Shown here: piece by piece, positions 1-12,126 of the stretch
How the letters are laid out: each line of letters opens with the position of its first letter
Numbering within the stretch: the stretch's first letter is position 1
Source of the DNA: Gymnothorax reevesii
Taxonomy: Eukaryota > Chordata > Actinopteri > Anguilliformes > Muraenidae
DNA: 64,000 nt
NCBI GenBank assembly: GCA_029721435.1
Contig: CM056580.1
Location: 73,619,367 to 73,683,366 of the forward strand
Direction: 5' to 3'
Position numbers and translations under genes: made by a program
Notes under the pieces: model-generated
The model's input: only the letters and a program-made list of their open reading frames with translations
Database searches by the model: none
What the model was told of the DNA's origin: nothing

Positions 1-785
1 ACTGGATGGCCCAATGCAGTAAATGGCAGGGCAGTGAGCTGACCACATGCGTTATCCATCATCTTCAGCTTGTCTGTTCAATCAACTACAGTTGAGGGGA
101 ATGACTTGTGGTATGCGGCAGGCAGTGTTCTTCTGCCAGCATCGATCGCAGTACTGATTATAACTCCATGCACATAATTGTATTACAGTATTATGCTGTT
201 GCCTGTATTTTGATCATCAATGAAAGGTGTCGAAAGGTCCTGCTGTTCCTTGAGTGAGGCAGATGTCGTAAGTTATTTACTTTGACTGTAGATCTGCTCA
301 AATGGCAATTATAAGTCTTCCAGCCCACCCTCTTTTTTTAGTGCACCATGGGTTGATGCAGATGTCCTTCAGTTTGCTCTTATCTTGGTGTTGATGTTGA
401 AATATGAATCTGTTTCTGTGGGTCACCTTATGTGGACTGCATACCTATCACAGTCATCGTAGGGAAGTGTCATTGCAGTGATGCGTGCTTCCATTTCCTG
501 CTGAATTAATTGGAACTCCAGGGGCAGGCCTCAGTTAGTGGTGTAAATGATGAAAAGTAAAAATCTGTCTGACAGCTACAGCAAGTTTCACTCTCCCTTG
601 AAGCTGGTTGCTCAGGAGGAAACTTGGCTCACCTTCATCGTTCTTTTCAATTCCCATCTATCTGTGAATTTGTGAAGATCACCCTCCACTGGTTGTGCCC
701 ATGTGTTTTTCCTCCTTCAAGTGATTTCCACTGGACAGTACAGCAGTAAGTGGGTACATCTCATCCTGATCTCTCTATCCCTCAG
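1..785 (+). other. dbnl: dbnl intron (3' part)
   Basis: The sequence before the first recognisable dbnl exon has stops in all frames and no stretch resembling the charged coiled-coil or proline-rich part of drebrin-like proteins. I read it as intron. It ends in a pyrimidine-rich tract followed by CAG at 783-785, a good splice acceptor. Confidence 0.7.
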
Positions 786-873
786 GCTGAGGAACAGAAC
801 ACGTACAATTATGCTGCAGAGGACTCCTCTGACCGAGGCATCTGCGCCAGAGCTCTGTATGACTACCAGGCTG
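786..873 (+). CDS. dbnl: dbnl penultimate coding exon (start of SH3 domain)
   Basis: Drebrin-like protein (mAbp1/HIP-55) is a cytoplasmic actin-binding adaptor that links F-actin to dynamin and other endocytic or signalling partners through a C-terminal SH3 domain. This 88-nt exon lies between a pyrimidine-AG acceptor and a GTGAGT donor. It encodes 29 codons plus one base and ends GICARALYDYQA. ALYDY is the canonical opening of an SH3 domain (strand a and the RT-loop aromatic residues). The preceding acidic stretch (AEEQNTYNYAAEDSSDR) fits the variable linker before the SH3 domain in DBNL. The single leftover base joins the next exon to make an alanine codon, so phase and reading frame are continuous. 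The upstream ADF-homology and coiled-coil exons lie outside the window. Identification rests on the joined SH3 sequence matching what I know of vertebrate DBNL. Confidence 0.9.
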
Positions 874-1462
874 GTGAGTGACTGCGTGCGTGCGTGCGTT
901 GCGTGCGTGCCGACATTGACACTGAGCGAGTACTGTCCTCCGCTGACTGGAGTTCCCTTCATGCATTTTACCTCTGTCACTCTGGAGTGTGTCAGCTGTG
1001 TGTAAGATCCATATAAAGGGTTTACACGCCTGGCTTTTCAGTCCATCATTCCTGTTACCCAATTAATGCGCTTATTCTCTACAGCCTGCCATTTAGGTTT
1101 TTTTTTTTTTTTTTTTTCCATTCATCCAGCCTCGTTTGAACTGCTTGTTGGTAGAGGGGAATAAAATGGTTCCTTCGTGTGAACATTGCTGGTGGGATCC
1201 TTCATCAGCTCTGAATTCCTGATAACTGCAGAAACATGCTGGTTTAGTCATCCTCTCCATACTCCTGAAGTGTTTTGTACTTCTTGATGGTTCTGTCAGG
1301 AAGTGTGAGGATTTCCCTCATATTTCTGCGGTGCCTCTGTTTTTGTGGGAGTGCTGCTCCCCTCGGCCTCACAGCACCTTCCCTTGTCTTCAGCTGCCCA
1401 GCTTACCGTCCCTGCGCTGGGGTTCCTTCCTCTTTTTATTGCATTTTCCTCTCCCTCTGCAG
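874..1462 (+). other. dbnl: dbnl last intron
   Basis: This 589-bp intron starts with GTGAGT and ends with a pyrimidine tract and CAG before the terminal exon. It contains a GTGC-rich stretch near 885-905 and a poly(T) run at about 1097-1117, and no other feature I recognise. Confidence 0.85.
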
Positions 1463-1599
1463 CGGATGACACGGAGATCTCCTTCGATCCCGATGACATC
1501 ATCACAGGCATCGAGATGATCGACGAGGGTTGGTGGCGTGGCTACGGTCCCGACGGCCGCTTTGGAATGTTCCCGGCGAATTACGTGGAGCTCGTCTAA
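1463..1599 (+). CDS. dbnl: dbnl terminal coding exon (rest of SH3 domain, stop codon)
   Basis: This exon completes the C-terminal SH3 domain of drebrin-like protein. Joined to the exon at 786-873 it reads [20 protein letters not shown], then [20 protein letters not shown], then ANYVELV and a TAA stop at 1597-1599. The SH3 hallmarks are all present: the acidic RT loop ([11 protein letters not shown]), the tandem tryptophans of the ligand groove (EGWWRG), the G-x-FP motif and the final ANYVEL strand. Known family members keep these same residues and end within one or two residues of this point, so the C-terminus looks intact. SH3 domains of this protein bind proline-rich partners such as dynamin and SHANK-type scaffolds (family knowledge). 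No frameshift or missing key residue is visible. Confidence 0.93.
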
Positions 1600-2691
1600 G
1601 CCTCGGCTCCGCCCCCTGACTGGATTGACATATCGGAGCCAGGCCACACCCCCCAGCCTTGACTAGGACTCCAGCACAGGGACCGATTGGATCAAAAAAA
1701 GGCTTCTACATTTGATTGGTGTGTTATTAGAAAATATGTGAATCTCCATGTGGGCCAGCTGTGTGGAGGAGTTATCATGGGACCATGGGAAATTTGAACA
1801 TACCCAAATTTAAAAATGCTGAACTGAGAGGAATTTTAGGATTTTAATATTGTGATTACATTAAATCATTTGTTCCATAACATCACATGTTTTAAGTGAG
1901 AAGTCTTCCCAAAAAACTCGTAGGTGGAAACCCAGAAACTAAAGATTAAAAAAAAAAAATAAAAATCAAAGTTTTAGCTAAGGAATACTCTGTGAAAAAC
2001 TGTGCGCACTTGCAATTTACATTCCTCTACAAAACCATTTCCTGTGTTGTACCCATTCTGTAATTCCCCTAGGTTTTTTGGACAGTTGGAAATCTTTAAG
2101 AATGGCTCAGGGTATTTGGAAGGTCACTGGTGGTTCCCTGAATTTGATGAAGGGAAAATGGATTGTGCCTCTTTAGTAGTCACACTTTGGAGTTACCAGC
2201 CTTGTATTGCCTTTTGCTCTTTCAAGAGGTTGATTTTAAATGCTAGTTTTCTTTTTTTTTTGTTATGTTTTTCACTTGGAAACCTGTCCGCATGAGTTGG
2301 AGTTGCTAGAACTGGTAGCTGGAGTGAATTGGAGACCAATGTTTGTACCATATCAGAACAAAAGTGTACTCCAGTGTAATGAATGCTTATTTAATGCTGT
2401 GAGACAAAAGACCTGAATTGTCAAGGGGAAGGCACAGAGCTGTCATTAACTAGTTTTAAGTCCGCTCTTTTTCCTCTTTCTCCATGGTTATGGCATGTGA
2501 CTGAAGCTCAATTGGCTCCGCCCAGGCCTGCCTTCATGTCCGCATCATATGGAAACTGCATCATCTTCCCCCTTTTTTTTTTTTTTTCTTCTTCAATGGA
2601 AAAAACGCCTCTGTCACCTCATTCCTTTTGCAGCCGTTAGCCAAATGAAAGCTCTGGTAATGCACCTCTTAGAGAGGCTCCTGCTCGTGCT

Positions 2692-2697
2692 AATAAA
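2692..2697 (+). terminator. candidate poly(A) signal AATAAA, proximal
   Basis: Canonical AATAAA about 1.09 kb after the dbnl stop codon. It could support a shorter 3' UTR isoform. Confidence 0.5.
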
Positions 2698-3021
2698 GCT
2701 CTCTCTGAATCACGGGCTCTAACGGAGTACCTCTCCCTCTGCCGACACCACCTCTGCCTCCACCCCTGCAGAGAGGTGGGTGAATCCAACACCAACACTG
2801 CTACTGGCGAGGGAACTGTGTCTCAAGGGTGCCAAGAAAGAGCCATGGAGTAAAATTGTCTTTGCTTTCACTCATTTGTCCTAATCAGTCCTGAAACCTG
2901 CCTATTTGCCAATTCCATTCACCTGACTTTGTATTTTTCTTTTTTTCTTGTTTTTTTTAACGAAAAAAAAAAATCAGTGTGTAAGAATTATCATTCCGTG
3001 GGACGTGTCACTTTAATGAAC

Positions 3022-3027
3022 AATAAA
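3022..3027 (+). terminator. candidate poly(A) signal AATAAA, distal
   Basis: Canonical AATAAA about 1.42 kb after the dbnl stop codon, followed by A/T-rich sequence. It is the most likely distal cleavage signal of dbnl. Confidence 0.5.
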
Positions 3028-3045
3028 GCAATTTAAAATGGCATT

Positions 3046-5590
3046 AAACTGATTTCATACTTTGAAAAATTTTTCTACCCTCATAGAAACAGACTGATTG
3101 AATATCACTCATATTAAAGGTCCCCCCATGGTACATATTGTGCTTTGCAGCCAATTGGCTATTAAAAGTAATTTTAAAATCTGTTCCTCCCTGACATCAC
3201 ATGAGGACATGACTGCAGAGAGGTGAGACAGACTCAACTTCAGCCAACCAGTTAAAGAGTTCTTTCATTATTCTGGATGGTCCCTCGTTGTGACGAAAAC
3301 ATTTGGCTCAGTCTCGTGACCAGCATCATGTAGATGGAGGACGCCTAACCTGAGAGTGAATTTTGAAACCTGCAGTAATAATATCCAAATGATACCAAAA
3401 TTTGCCGAAACTATGAGAATCAGGAGATCTGGGCAAAAAACAGGAAAAGGAGGGTGTCTGGGCTGGCAGACCCAGAACACCTGCCCCAACCACCTAACAC
3501 TGCCTTAACTGTCCGACTAAACATGAGCTGCAAAAACTGGACCTCCAGACCGCCATCTTGGAAAGGGAAAATAAAGAAACAAAATGTAGCAACCAAGGCG
3601 CGAAACCCTGAGCCGGCTGGAAGCTGCTTGTTCTGAGACGGAGGGAGCTACTGAATCTCCAGCCTTGCTTCAATAGGTCAGGGGTCACACACGCAACTAA
3701 TCAAGAACACCTGAGAGATGGAGAAGAACGGGGGGGGGTTCTCCGGCAAACCTCGGCTGATTCGTTCCTGGCTGCAATTCATTAGGATAAACACAGGGGG
3801 GCAGTGTCTTGCCTAGTATTACTGTAGTTTGAGCAAGCAGTCAATTATTAAATGGTGCGTGTTGAGTGCTTTTATCTTTCACGGTGACTTTAAAAGACTT
3901 ACTTTGCATTTATTGTGATTTCCCACATTTATTAGTCAGCCTTTGTTGAACTATTCATTAGGTACAGATATAGGTTGCCCGATTGGTGAAAATGTACTAT
4001 GGTCCAGACTACTGCATCATGTAATTTAATTGATTAGGATGCAGAAGGTTTATGCAGACTTTCAATGTCATACAAATTATACTGTGCACATTGAAGAGTA
4101 TACATTTTTGCTGCTTCTGTCTTTAAATGTCTGTCCTTGATAATAAACAAATGTCAGATTGGCTCAAACTGAGCAGTCAGCTGGGAAAGAGTGTGGTTTT
4201 GAAGATTTTTACAGTTAACAGTATCGCTTTTAGTCTCAAATCTGCTGAAGGCTCAGCCACTTTCTACACGCACAATAAGCAGCCTGTTTCCTGGAATAAG
4301 AACGTCAGTGAGATAACGGCTGGGGATTTTTGTTGTGTTCACCTAGGTTTCAGTTTCACGAGAAAAGCGAGATTAATTGTGTTTCCCCCTTCTACCCTTC
4401 CCCCATTTCTTGGTCTTCATATCTTCAATTTCATTTTCTCACATTTGTACTTTAATGGAAATGGTGAAATGAACTTACACAGTCAAACACAGTTTAATTT
4501 GGCTGTGAAAGAAGCAAGTCCTCATAGATTTCTTAATAGAATGGTTTCTAGGTGCTTAGCTTGCATAACTCGAAAATTACTGTCCCAGAAATTCAAACGA
4601 AAGCAGAATAAAGCAGAGGAGCGGGAGTGGAGATGCTGTCCGAAATGTTCGCTCTTCAGTTCTATGAATGATATGTCCTAAGTGAAGAGGGACTTCCAGT
4701 AGTCCAGATGGTAGATGGCCAAAAACTGGTCAAAGTCATCGGTTAAACTGGTGGTCCGTGAAAGTTTAAAAAAAAAATGAGGGACTGAGGGGGGGGGCTT
4801 CTCTGCTGAGTTCCTGACCTTTTAAACCAGGTTGTCTAAGATCTATGAGATCATTCTCTGTTAGAAAAGAAAAGGGTTGGTTGGAAATGGCACAATGAGG
4901 TTTTATCAGAAAGGGATGTATTGCTGTTCTAAATAGCAATACTCACAGAAAAATTCCATTCATTGAATTTGATGTCTCGTGGTTTACAGTTTCAAACGGC
5001 GTGTATGTGGCTTTTTATTATTCTTGCTTGGTGTTATTTTGGAACATGTAAAATATGAGACAGTTTCCTCTGGTTATTCTCTGGAACTAGGAAGGGAACT
5101 TCTTGAAAGTGTCGCAAGAGGTGCACTATTGTTGGCACTGAAATTTGAATTTGGCAATCTAGATTAGGGTTATTTTGAAAGAAGAACCCTGTTTATATTG
5201 ATGACAGAATATGTTGCTGTTTCAGTTCTGCTATTGTGGTAGAACGGTGCAACTTCCTGTTTATCATGCATTTTGGAGTGGCTGCATTTTATTGGTAAAT
5301 TGAGTTGCGGGTCTTTTTGCCACATGGTGTCCTGCGACCACGCGATGCAACATTCTTAGCTATGCAACTCTTTTGGAAAGTATGAAAAAACCTGCTTTTA
5401 AAAGAAAAAAAGAAATGAAAGCAACTAGAAGAGTGCTTTAGAATGTAGAACCTCAAATTAGGAAAACATGAAACTAAGCATTGATTTGTGAACTTTCTTT
5501 GATTTGTACTTGCATTGAGAACAATGCAACTGTACATTACTTGATGTATCACCACATAGATTTTATAGATTTTTCAAAATAAACATTCCT
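3046..5590. other. Intergenic, no recognised gene
   Basis: AT-rich sequence without a gene I recognise. It holds an isolated 184-codon open frame on + (4127-4681) with no recognisable domain, several G or A homopolymers (about 3730-3738 and 4791-4798), and sequence at about 3118-3780 that may be an old repeat but whose ends I could not define. Confidence 0.6.
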
Positions 5591-6090
5591 GTTTTGATCT
5601 TGCGACATATTTCAAAAAGGTGGGACTGTCAAGTATTTACCACTTTGTAATGTTGCCATTCCTTTTCACAACACTTAAATGTCTAGGGACTGAGGACACA
5701 AAGTATTTAGGTGTTTTAGGGTGGAATTTTGTCAAGACCTTTCCTGGATGCTGCTTTTGTACCAAATTATGATGCCCATCACCTGCTGACATCAACTGTT
5801 TCAAATCACATCATCATTTATTTCTTTTTTTTCCTCATTCCTAGCCTTAAATGACCTATGACCCCTGTCCCAACTTTTGTTAGAATGCGTTGCAGGCCTA
5901 AATGGCAGGAATGGATGCATATTTACAAATAGAATTAAATTGACCAGAGAAAACATTAAATAACTTGTCTTCATATGATAATATGCAATTATATGCAAGT
6001 CAAAGTGTGTTTATTAATTACTGCTGCCTGTTTATAAGTGCATTTTCAGTACTGCCCCAACTTTTTCAAGTTGGGGTTGTTAATATATGT
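5590..6090. mobile_element. Decayed non-autonomous Tc1/mariner-like fragment
   Basis: The stretch resembles the end of a very common fish Tc1-type element. The phrase CCTGTCCCAACTTTTGTTAG near 5863 is followed by GCGTTGCAGGCC and an A/T-rich tail, as in those elements. It ends near a short perfect hairpin (CCCCAACTT, spacer, AAGTTGGGG, about 6055-6078). No open transposase remains. Family assignment is from memory of the consensus. Confidence 0.45.
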
Positions 6091-6099
6091 GTAAATATT

Positions 6100-9000
6100 T
6101 TGCTGATAAGCTGTTCTGTGCCTAAAAATGTAGCGATATTGGCCTAAATTCGTTAGTGAATATAACCATTGACACAAACCAATAACTAACATGCTGAGAA
6201 AATACAGATTGAGCCCGATTGATTCATAATGAGAAAACTTTGTTGATAATTGCTGAGAAAGGGATGGGTCATTTTGTTTTAAACTAATGGCAGATTTCCC
6301 ACGTCATGGAAATTTTGAGTCTGTCGAGCGATGATGATTTCCACAAAAATGGTTCTTCTTTCTTGGTAAGCAAGACCGTAGACTGAGTCATGACAAAAGT
6401 AACTCGTCCATATTCTGTTTTTAATCTACCCCCAAGAGCTGTTTTATAAAGCTTGCTTGAGCTGGAAGTGTATGGTAAAGTCGGGGGACAATCACAGGGA
6501 TGGAGAAACAGTAAAACGGTGTATATGAAAAAAGTAATGATGTCAGAATCAAACATTTGGGGGTTGAACTACTCAGGAGTTCTGCATAAATGATTGAAAT
6601 TATGTCTTCATCATACATGGGTATTTATTTATGCAACGTGCATATAGGTATGCATAGTCTAAATGGATGGGCAAACTAATCCACAGGTCAAATGAAATGT
6701 ACCAGTGCCCGAGAAACGTTGGACAACAGGCAAACGTGCACATTTTTTTTCTAATCATTTTTTGAGATCAAAGCCAAAGGTCCATCAAATATCATTGTGG
6801 GAACATGCTGGCGTGAAGCAGCAGATCTCAAATCAAATCGGAGCTGCAATCAGGTAAGCAGGGAAATATCGACTAAAATTATGGGCCATTTAGGGTTTGT
6901 GTTTGAGTGCTTCTCTCCCCTAAATCATCAATCACTGCTGACTCCCCTGGTGAATTAAGCTACGATATCTACAATGGCTATTCAGCTAGTGGAGTTATTT
7001 CTATTGCTGCAGCTATAAACTTAAGCCAGGAGCCTGCAAAGTGGTGTTAAAGCAGGCTGACTGTTAGCTGACCGTGTATGGTCAACTTTTCAGTCTTGTC
7101 ACCGGTATTGTACATTTTGCTGCAATGACATTGGCTGAAATGGACTTTGAAATAGTTTTCTTAATGTAGTTAACAACAAATGTAATAAAAATACAAAAAC
7201 ACAATGACTAATGAGGAACAGTGCTTGATATCACACAGGTGCCAATTAGTAGCAGTTCAGCTCATGGTCTCTGACTCAAATCTAGAGGCAACCGTTTGGC
7301 CGGAATGACACGCAATCATCATTTCTGGTTAACTCTTTCACGTCTATAAGCACACTCACCAGCCCCATTTCAGCAAAAAGCATGAGATGAATAGCTGGGA
7401 ATTTTTGTATCTCTGCTTTCAACTGCACTCTCCTTCTTGCTCACCATTTCAAAGGGCTCTTGTTCAAATTTTACCTTTCTTATGGTTTCCAAAGGGCTAT
7501 GACTCACTCACAATCACTTGCTTGATGCTGTGAAGGCAGTTATTTCCTTTGCAGATGTGAAAGTAGAAAATTATTTAATTTGTTCATATTCAGCCATCTG
7601 ACTCATATTATAGCATAGTTCTCGGATTACATTTTCCTTTTCACGCAGGTGGATTGTAAGTTCTCACTAAAGATGTGATAGTCTGGCAAGTTAAAATGCT
7701 AATTTCAGTACATGTGAATTGCAATAGTCAGTTTCTGTAACTCAATCTAAATTTAAAAAAGCATTATTTCATTGAATACACTAATTTCACTTCCATTAAT
7801 AAGTTACTGCAGATAAGGTATTTTCCAAGTTGATACTACAAAGAGTCATTTAAATATTCTAAATGTTTACACGGGACTGAAATGCAGCAAAGATGACATG
7901 CACAATTAGTGTTCATTTAGAAATTCAGAAAAATATGTATTTATTTCTTACAACTTCAATTTGACTATGCACTCATTGATCAATAATATCACAGCCCCAA
8001 TCTTACTAATTCTCAAGAAGACCGTAGTATGGTCAGAGTGGTAGAAATGAATGTATAGTATCAATATTTTTATGGAAACTTATGCTGACATTCTGCTTCT
8101 CTGCCCACACAAATGAGCGAGGGATATTACTGAACTCTGGAGAGAACAGTACTCTCATTCATGCCGCTAGTGTGGCAAACCTAAAAATAAGCATTTAATT
8201 CAAAAACAAAAACCCAAAGGAGTCTTTAACGACGCATTATTTCAAACTGACCTTCCTCTAAAGAGGCAAAAGCACTCTTATGAATCCGTTATTTATTCGT
8301 TTTTTTTGACGGATCACCAATTTTTCATCCAACTTTAATACTTTATTCAATAATAAGAGAAACAGAGAAAATCCAGATGTGTCTATAAATGTTTTTCATG
8401 AAAAAGCTGTAGTCTTATTGGGAAAATTATCATTACATGTGAAGTCAGCATAATTTGTAACACAATTATGAATAATTGTCCTGGGAGAAAAAAATAAAGC
8501 CTTGACCTAATTATCACAAATTATGTAAAGTCTAAGATTTGTTTTATATTATGATATTTTTAAAGCTTATTTTTCTTCTTCTTTTTTTTTTCTTAGTAAA
8601 CAGTAAAAAGTACCAGATTCTCGTCCCAGTGGTATATTGCACTCTTGCTCTGTGGTATGATGAATCTTTCAACAAACCACAAAGACGCATATTGACTCAT
8701 TCAGATGGTACTTTGGCTCAGACTGAGACTTCTCATGTCTGGAAGATGTGCTCTGCATAGAACAATGAAATTACGGTAAAAATATCCGTTAAAGCTTAAA
8801 ACTTTTCAAATGAAATATTAAAAATACGGGCCACATTGTTTGGTAATTCACAGGAAATCATGTTGCAATAGTTTTGGTTGGTGCCAGAGTAATTACATGC
8901 GAACAAGAATTTTAATTTTGACAAGTAACCCGTTAAATATCTCATACAGATTGTGTGGAAACAAACTTTTTAAAGTTGCTTGATGCTGGGTATAATTTTT

Positions 9001-10720
9001 TGAAAAATTGAAGGATTTTAATTTGCATCATTTCAGCTAAACTGATGCTTTAACTGAGAACAATGTAGTCAGAAATTAAATTCACTGGGTAATGACCGGG
9101 TAGTCTGTCCACTTTGCAAACCCTTATATTTAAATATATATCACTTCTCAAGGGTTTGGAATAACTTGGAAATACACAGATTAAATGGAAGAAACCTTAC
9201 ATTATTGCAAAACAGAACACCTAAAAATAAATTAAAACTTAGTTGGAACTTTCTGGAAAGGAAATGAGAAAATATGGAGTGGCCAGCTCCTGATTTAAAT
9301 CCGTAAAGTTGTTGTAGGCTCATCTGGTTTGTAAGGTTCATCAAGTGTGCCTATCTTCAAAAACTATGGGAAATGAACTACTGGAAAATGTTTTCATGCA
9401 GGCAGAGCCAAATTTGCAAAGCAGCAGTTAAATTTCACTATGGATACTTTGATAAGAAGTCACTGAAAGAGACGACCAAGAATAAATCATTTGAAAACTT
9501 ACTTTACAGGTATGCTCAAATGCTTTAAATACATAAAATACATTCTGCTATTTCTTTCATACAATTTACTATCATAAAAACATCTCTGTTCAATAAAATA
9601 GCAAGAACTACTTGTATGACAAGTGACTGCCAATGTTTAAACGATACCATAACCTGCATGCATGCATAATTAGCTCACATTATTTACAACTGCCTCTGCT
9701 TCAAAGCCACTCCAAGAGCTGTCTTCCTTTGTCGCAGGACAGTATTAACCCCAATCGGAGGATGTGGATGTTTTGTCAAAATTTACCTTAAAAAGTACCT
9801 CTGAAAGATAGGCGGCCAGCACAGTTCGTTATTTTGACATTTAAAGGTTAACCGTACTTAAATGTCAGTCACTATCCGTTTCAAGCGAAAACATACAGGC
9901 CCTCCATATCACAGTGATCCGAAACTTCTGCAGCAAAGCTGAACAAAATACTTTAAAAGAAGGCAGAATAGGTGCACACGCAACAGTCCAGGCATTTTTC
10001 TGCCTAGAAACATTATACACTGTTGGGCAATTGCCAAAGTAAACCATTTCGGTCTGATTATGAACTTCAAGAAATAAAAGTTGAGTGAATTTTTATTTTA
10101 TCGGGAAAATATTCATGAAAATGTATATATCTTCTCTGAAAAGAGAAATGTTGCATTTGGATTCTTAGCAATAATTTTTGAGGAAATAAAGGACAAATGT
10201 GCGATAAAACCCAATGCTAAACATTATGTCTCCATAGGGTATTTGGAAGGTATTTAATGTAAAGTATATGTCCATTTTATTGTGAATGTGTACAAAGTTA
10301 TGTTTTTTATTTTTCTATTATTATTTTTTTTAATTGGTCAAATATAACAGGCCGCATAAACTTCACGACAATGTGAAATTGTTGTAAGAAGTAAGTGTAT
10401 GCATGCAAAGGGTCTCAGCCCGAATATGCAAGATTCACAATTTTCTTGAGAAAATCAGTTTATCCGGCAGAAAAAAATGAGTTCCCAGCTGATGCATTCA
10501 GTGGGCTGACATACAGTAACTCAACAGGATTTCCTGCTTGTGTCCTGTAAATGGACTCCAGAAACACAAAATTCTCTTGAGTTACTGTTTGTCAGCACTG
10601 ATTTCATATGAATACATAGCATCAGTAATTTGTCAAGAAACTGTTTTTCCATAATTTTAGAATGCTTCATAGTGTTTAATGTTTGGTAAAGGCAAAAGAT
10701 TTTCACGCATGAAAATGAGG
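6100..10720. other. Intergenic, nothing recognised
   Basis: About 4.6 kb of AT-rich single-copy-looking sequence. Open frames are all under 100 codons and show no known domain. I see no RNA gene, inverted repeat or tandem array. Old repeats too diverged for me to see, or conserved regulatory elements, cannot be excluded. Confidence 0.6.
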
Positions 10721-10726
10721 ATTTAG

Positions 10727-11045
10727 GTGCAAAAGTGCTCCAGTGAGTGGAACTGATGCCCTTCAGCAAGAAAGTCGTGGGTTTAAATCAAACCTTAGCC
10801 ATTCTGTGTTGAGTTTACACGTTCTTTCCACGTTCAGGTCGGTTTTTTTCCCCCACAGTTGAAAGACATACGTTAGGCTAAATGGAGACCTCAGAGTCTG
10901 GGTTACCCATAGGAATGGATATATCAATAGTGTGAAAGAGTGAATTGATGCAGGATGGAACAATGGATGGTGGAATAGGCCACAGTCACCCCTGTGATCC
11001 TGATGAGGACAAAAAAATGTGACAGATAATGAATGGACAGATAAC
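10727..11045 (+). repeat. tRNA-derived SINE-like repeat, diverged
   Basis: The order of segments matches a widespread fish SINE-like repeat. A head contains a phrase equivalent to CTGCCCTCACAGCAAGAAGG and a degenerate B-box-like GGGTTTAAATC near 10778. Then come a gene-like phrase ending in CCCACAGTTGAAAGACATACG (seen across about 10852-10873) and a GGCTAAATGGAGACC segment. A tail reads CCCTGTGATCCTGATGAGGA and then an imperfect GAATGGACAG repeat at the 3' end. It is diverged and has no clear flanking duplication. The family name is not asserted. Confidence 0.6.
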
Positions 11046-11049
11046 TGAT

Positions 11050-11917
11050 TGAAAGTTTTTACATCAGTACTTCACGTATGTTTTTATTGTTCTGTGAGGT
11101 GCTTGCTTTCCAGTTTGGTTTGTATGTATCGATTTGAACCCGATTACAGCAGTACAGCAATAGATTATTTTCCGCCACAATTGTGGAGAGTTTCTGAGAA
11201 AATGTTGAGGGAAAGGATACCTGGAATATATCAGCAGCCATCAGCTTAGCTTGAAAGATTTGTGATAAAACATGAAAGAACTTGAATTCCCAATCATGGA
11301 ACAATATCTATACAGGAACGATTTTGATCATGGAACAATACTGATCATGGAGCAAAGACAATTTAGATGAGATTCCAAGAAAAGTAGGTACTTTTTAGGT
11401 TTTTTACGATGATGCACTGTGCAATGAATTTTTTTTTTCAGATAAATGTAGAGTTTATCCAAGACTGACTTTTATTTGCCAGTTTTCTGAAGGTTTCAAA
11501 GGTCTGTTGATTTGACACTTTTCTGTCCTGAACTCAGTAACAGTGAATACTGCTGACATTAAACATGTAAATTACATTATACATTATTTTTTTCAGAACT
11601 AGATGTGGGCTAGTTACATCCCTCAATTTTTTCCCACTGTCCTATCCAACAATTACACAGTTGTTACTCCTGACTTGTTCTCAATCATTATCCTTTATTA
11701 AAATGCTTTCCAATTATAAAAATAAACTATTGGCAATTATTTTCTTAATGCGATCAAATTCAAATTTCCTAACGCAATCAGCCTTACTCAAAATTGCATA
11801 GTGTTTTCAATCTTCATCTTTGATTAAATTTCAACTATTTAAGCATTCATGAAGAGCAGGTTTGATGTGGCAAAAATGTGGCACAGAAGATCGAGAGGAG
11901 TTTTGTAAAGCGTAGGC
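11050..11917. other. Intergenic, nothing recognised
   Basis: AT-rich sequence. A short tandem phrase (ATCATGGAACAATA, about 11294-11343) occurs two to three times. No gene or mobile element is recognised. Confidence 0.6.
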
Positions 11918-12126
11918 CAGGGGTCCGCAATCTTACCCAGAAAGGGCAGGTGTGGGTGCAGGCTTTCATTCCAACCAAGCACTTATAGACCTGACACCAC
12001 TAATTAGAGGTGCCCTCAGAGTCTTTGCTGAAGAGCTTGATTTGCAGTATCAGGTGTGTAGCTGCTCAGCTGGAATGAAAGCCTGCACCCACACCAGCCC
12101 TTTCTGGATAAGATTGAGGGCCCCTG
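11918..12126. mobile_element. hAT-type MITE, copy 1
   Basis: A 209-bp element with terminal inverted repeats starts CAGGGGTCCGCAATCTTACC and ends with the imperfect complement (GATTGAGGGCCCCTG). The inner arms (CAGGTGTGGGTGCAGGCTTT and AAAGCCTGCACCCACACC) also pair, so nearly the whole element folds back. Flanking 8-mers GCGTAGGC and GCGTATGA agree at 5 of 8 positions, consistent with a decayed 8-bp hAT target-site duplication. It is related to the copy at 15030. A 60-codon open frame inside is a by-product. Confidence 0.85.

Larger units (their letters stand above)
1600..3045 (+). other. dbnl: dbnl 3' UTR (probable extent)
   Basis: Non-coding sequence follows the dbnl stop codon and runs to a cluster of poly(A) signals. 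The length of about 1.4 kb is inferred from the last good signal at 3022 and would need transcript data. It contains A-rich and T-rich runs (for example about 1948-1958 and 2572-2586) and no open frame of note. Confidence 0.55.

Noticed and set aside
703..1062. Open frames on both strands across the dbnl exon and intron
   Set aside because: They are shadows of the dbnl exon at 786-873 or run through intron; splice signals define the true coding part.
1275..1519. Alternative frames over the dbnl terminal exon
   Set aside because: Only the frame 1463-1599 continues the SH3 domain from the previous exon.
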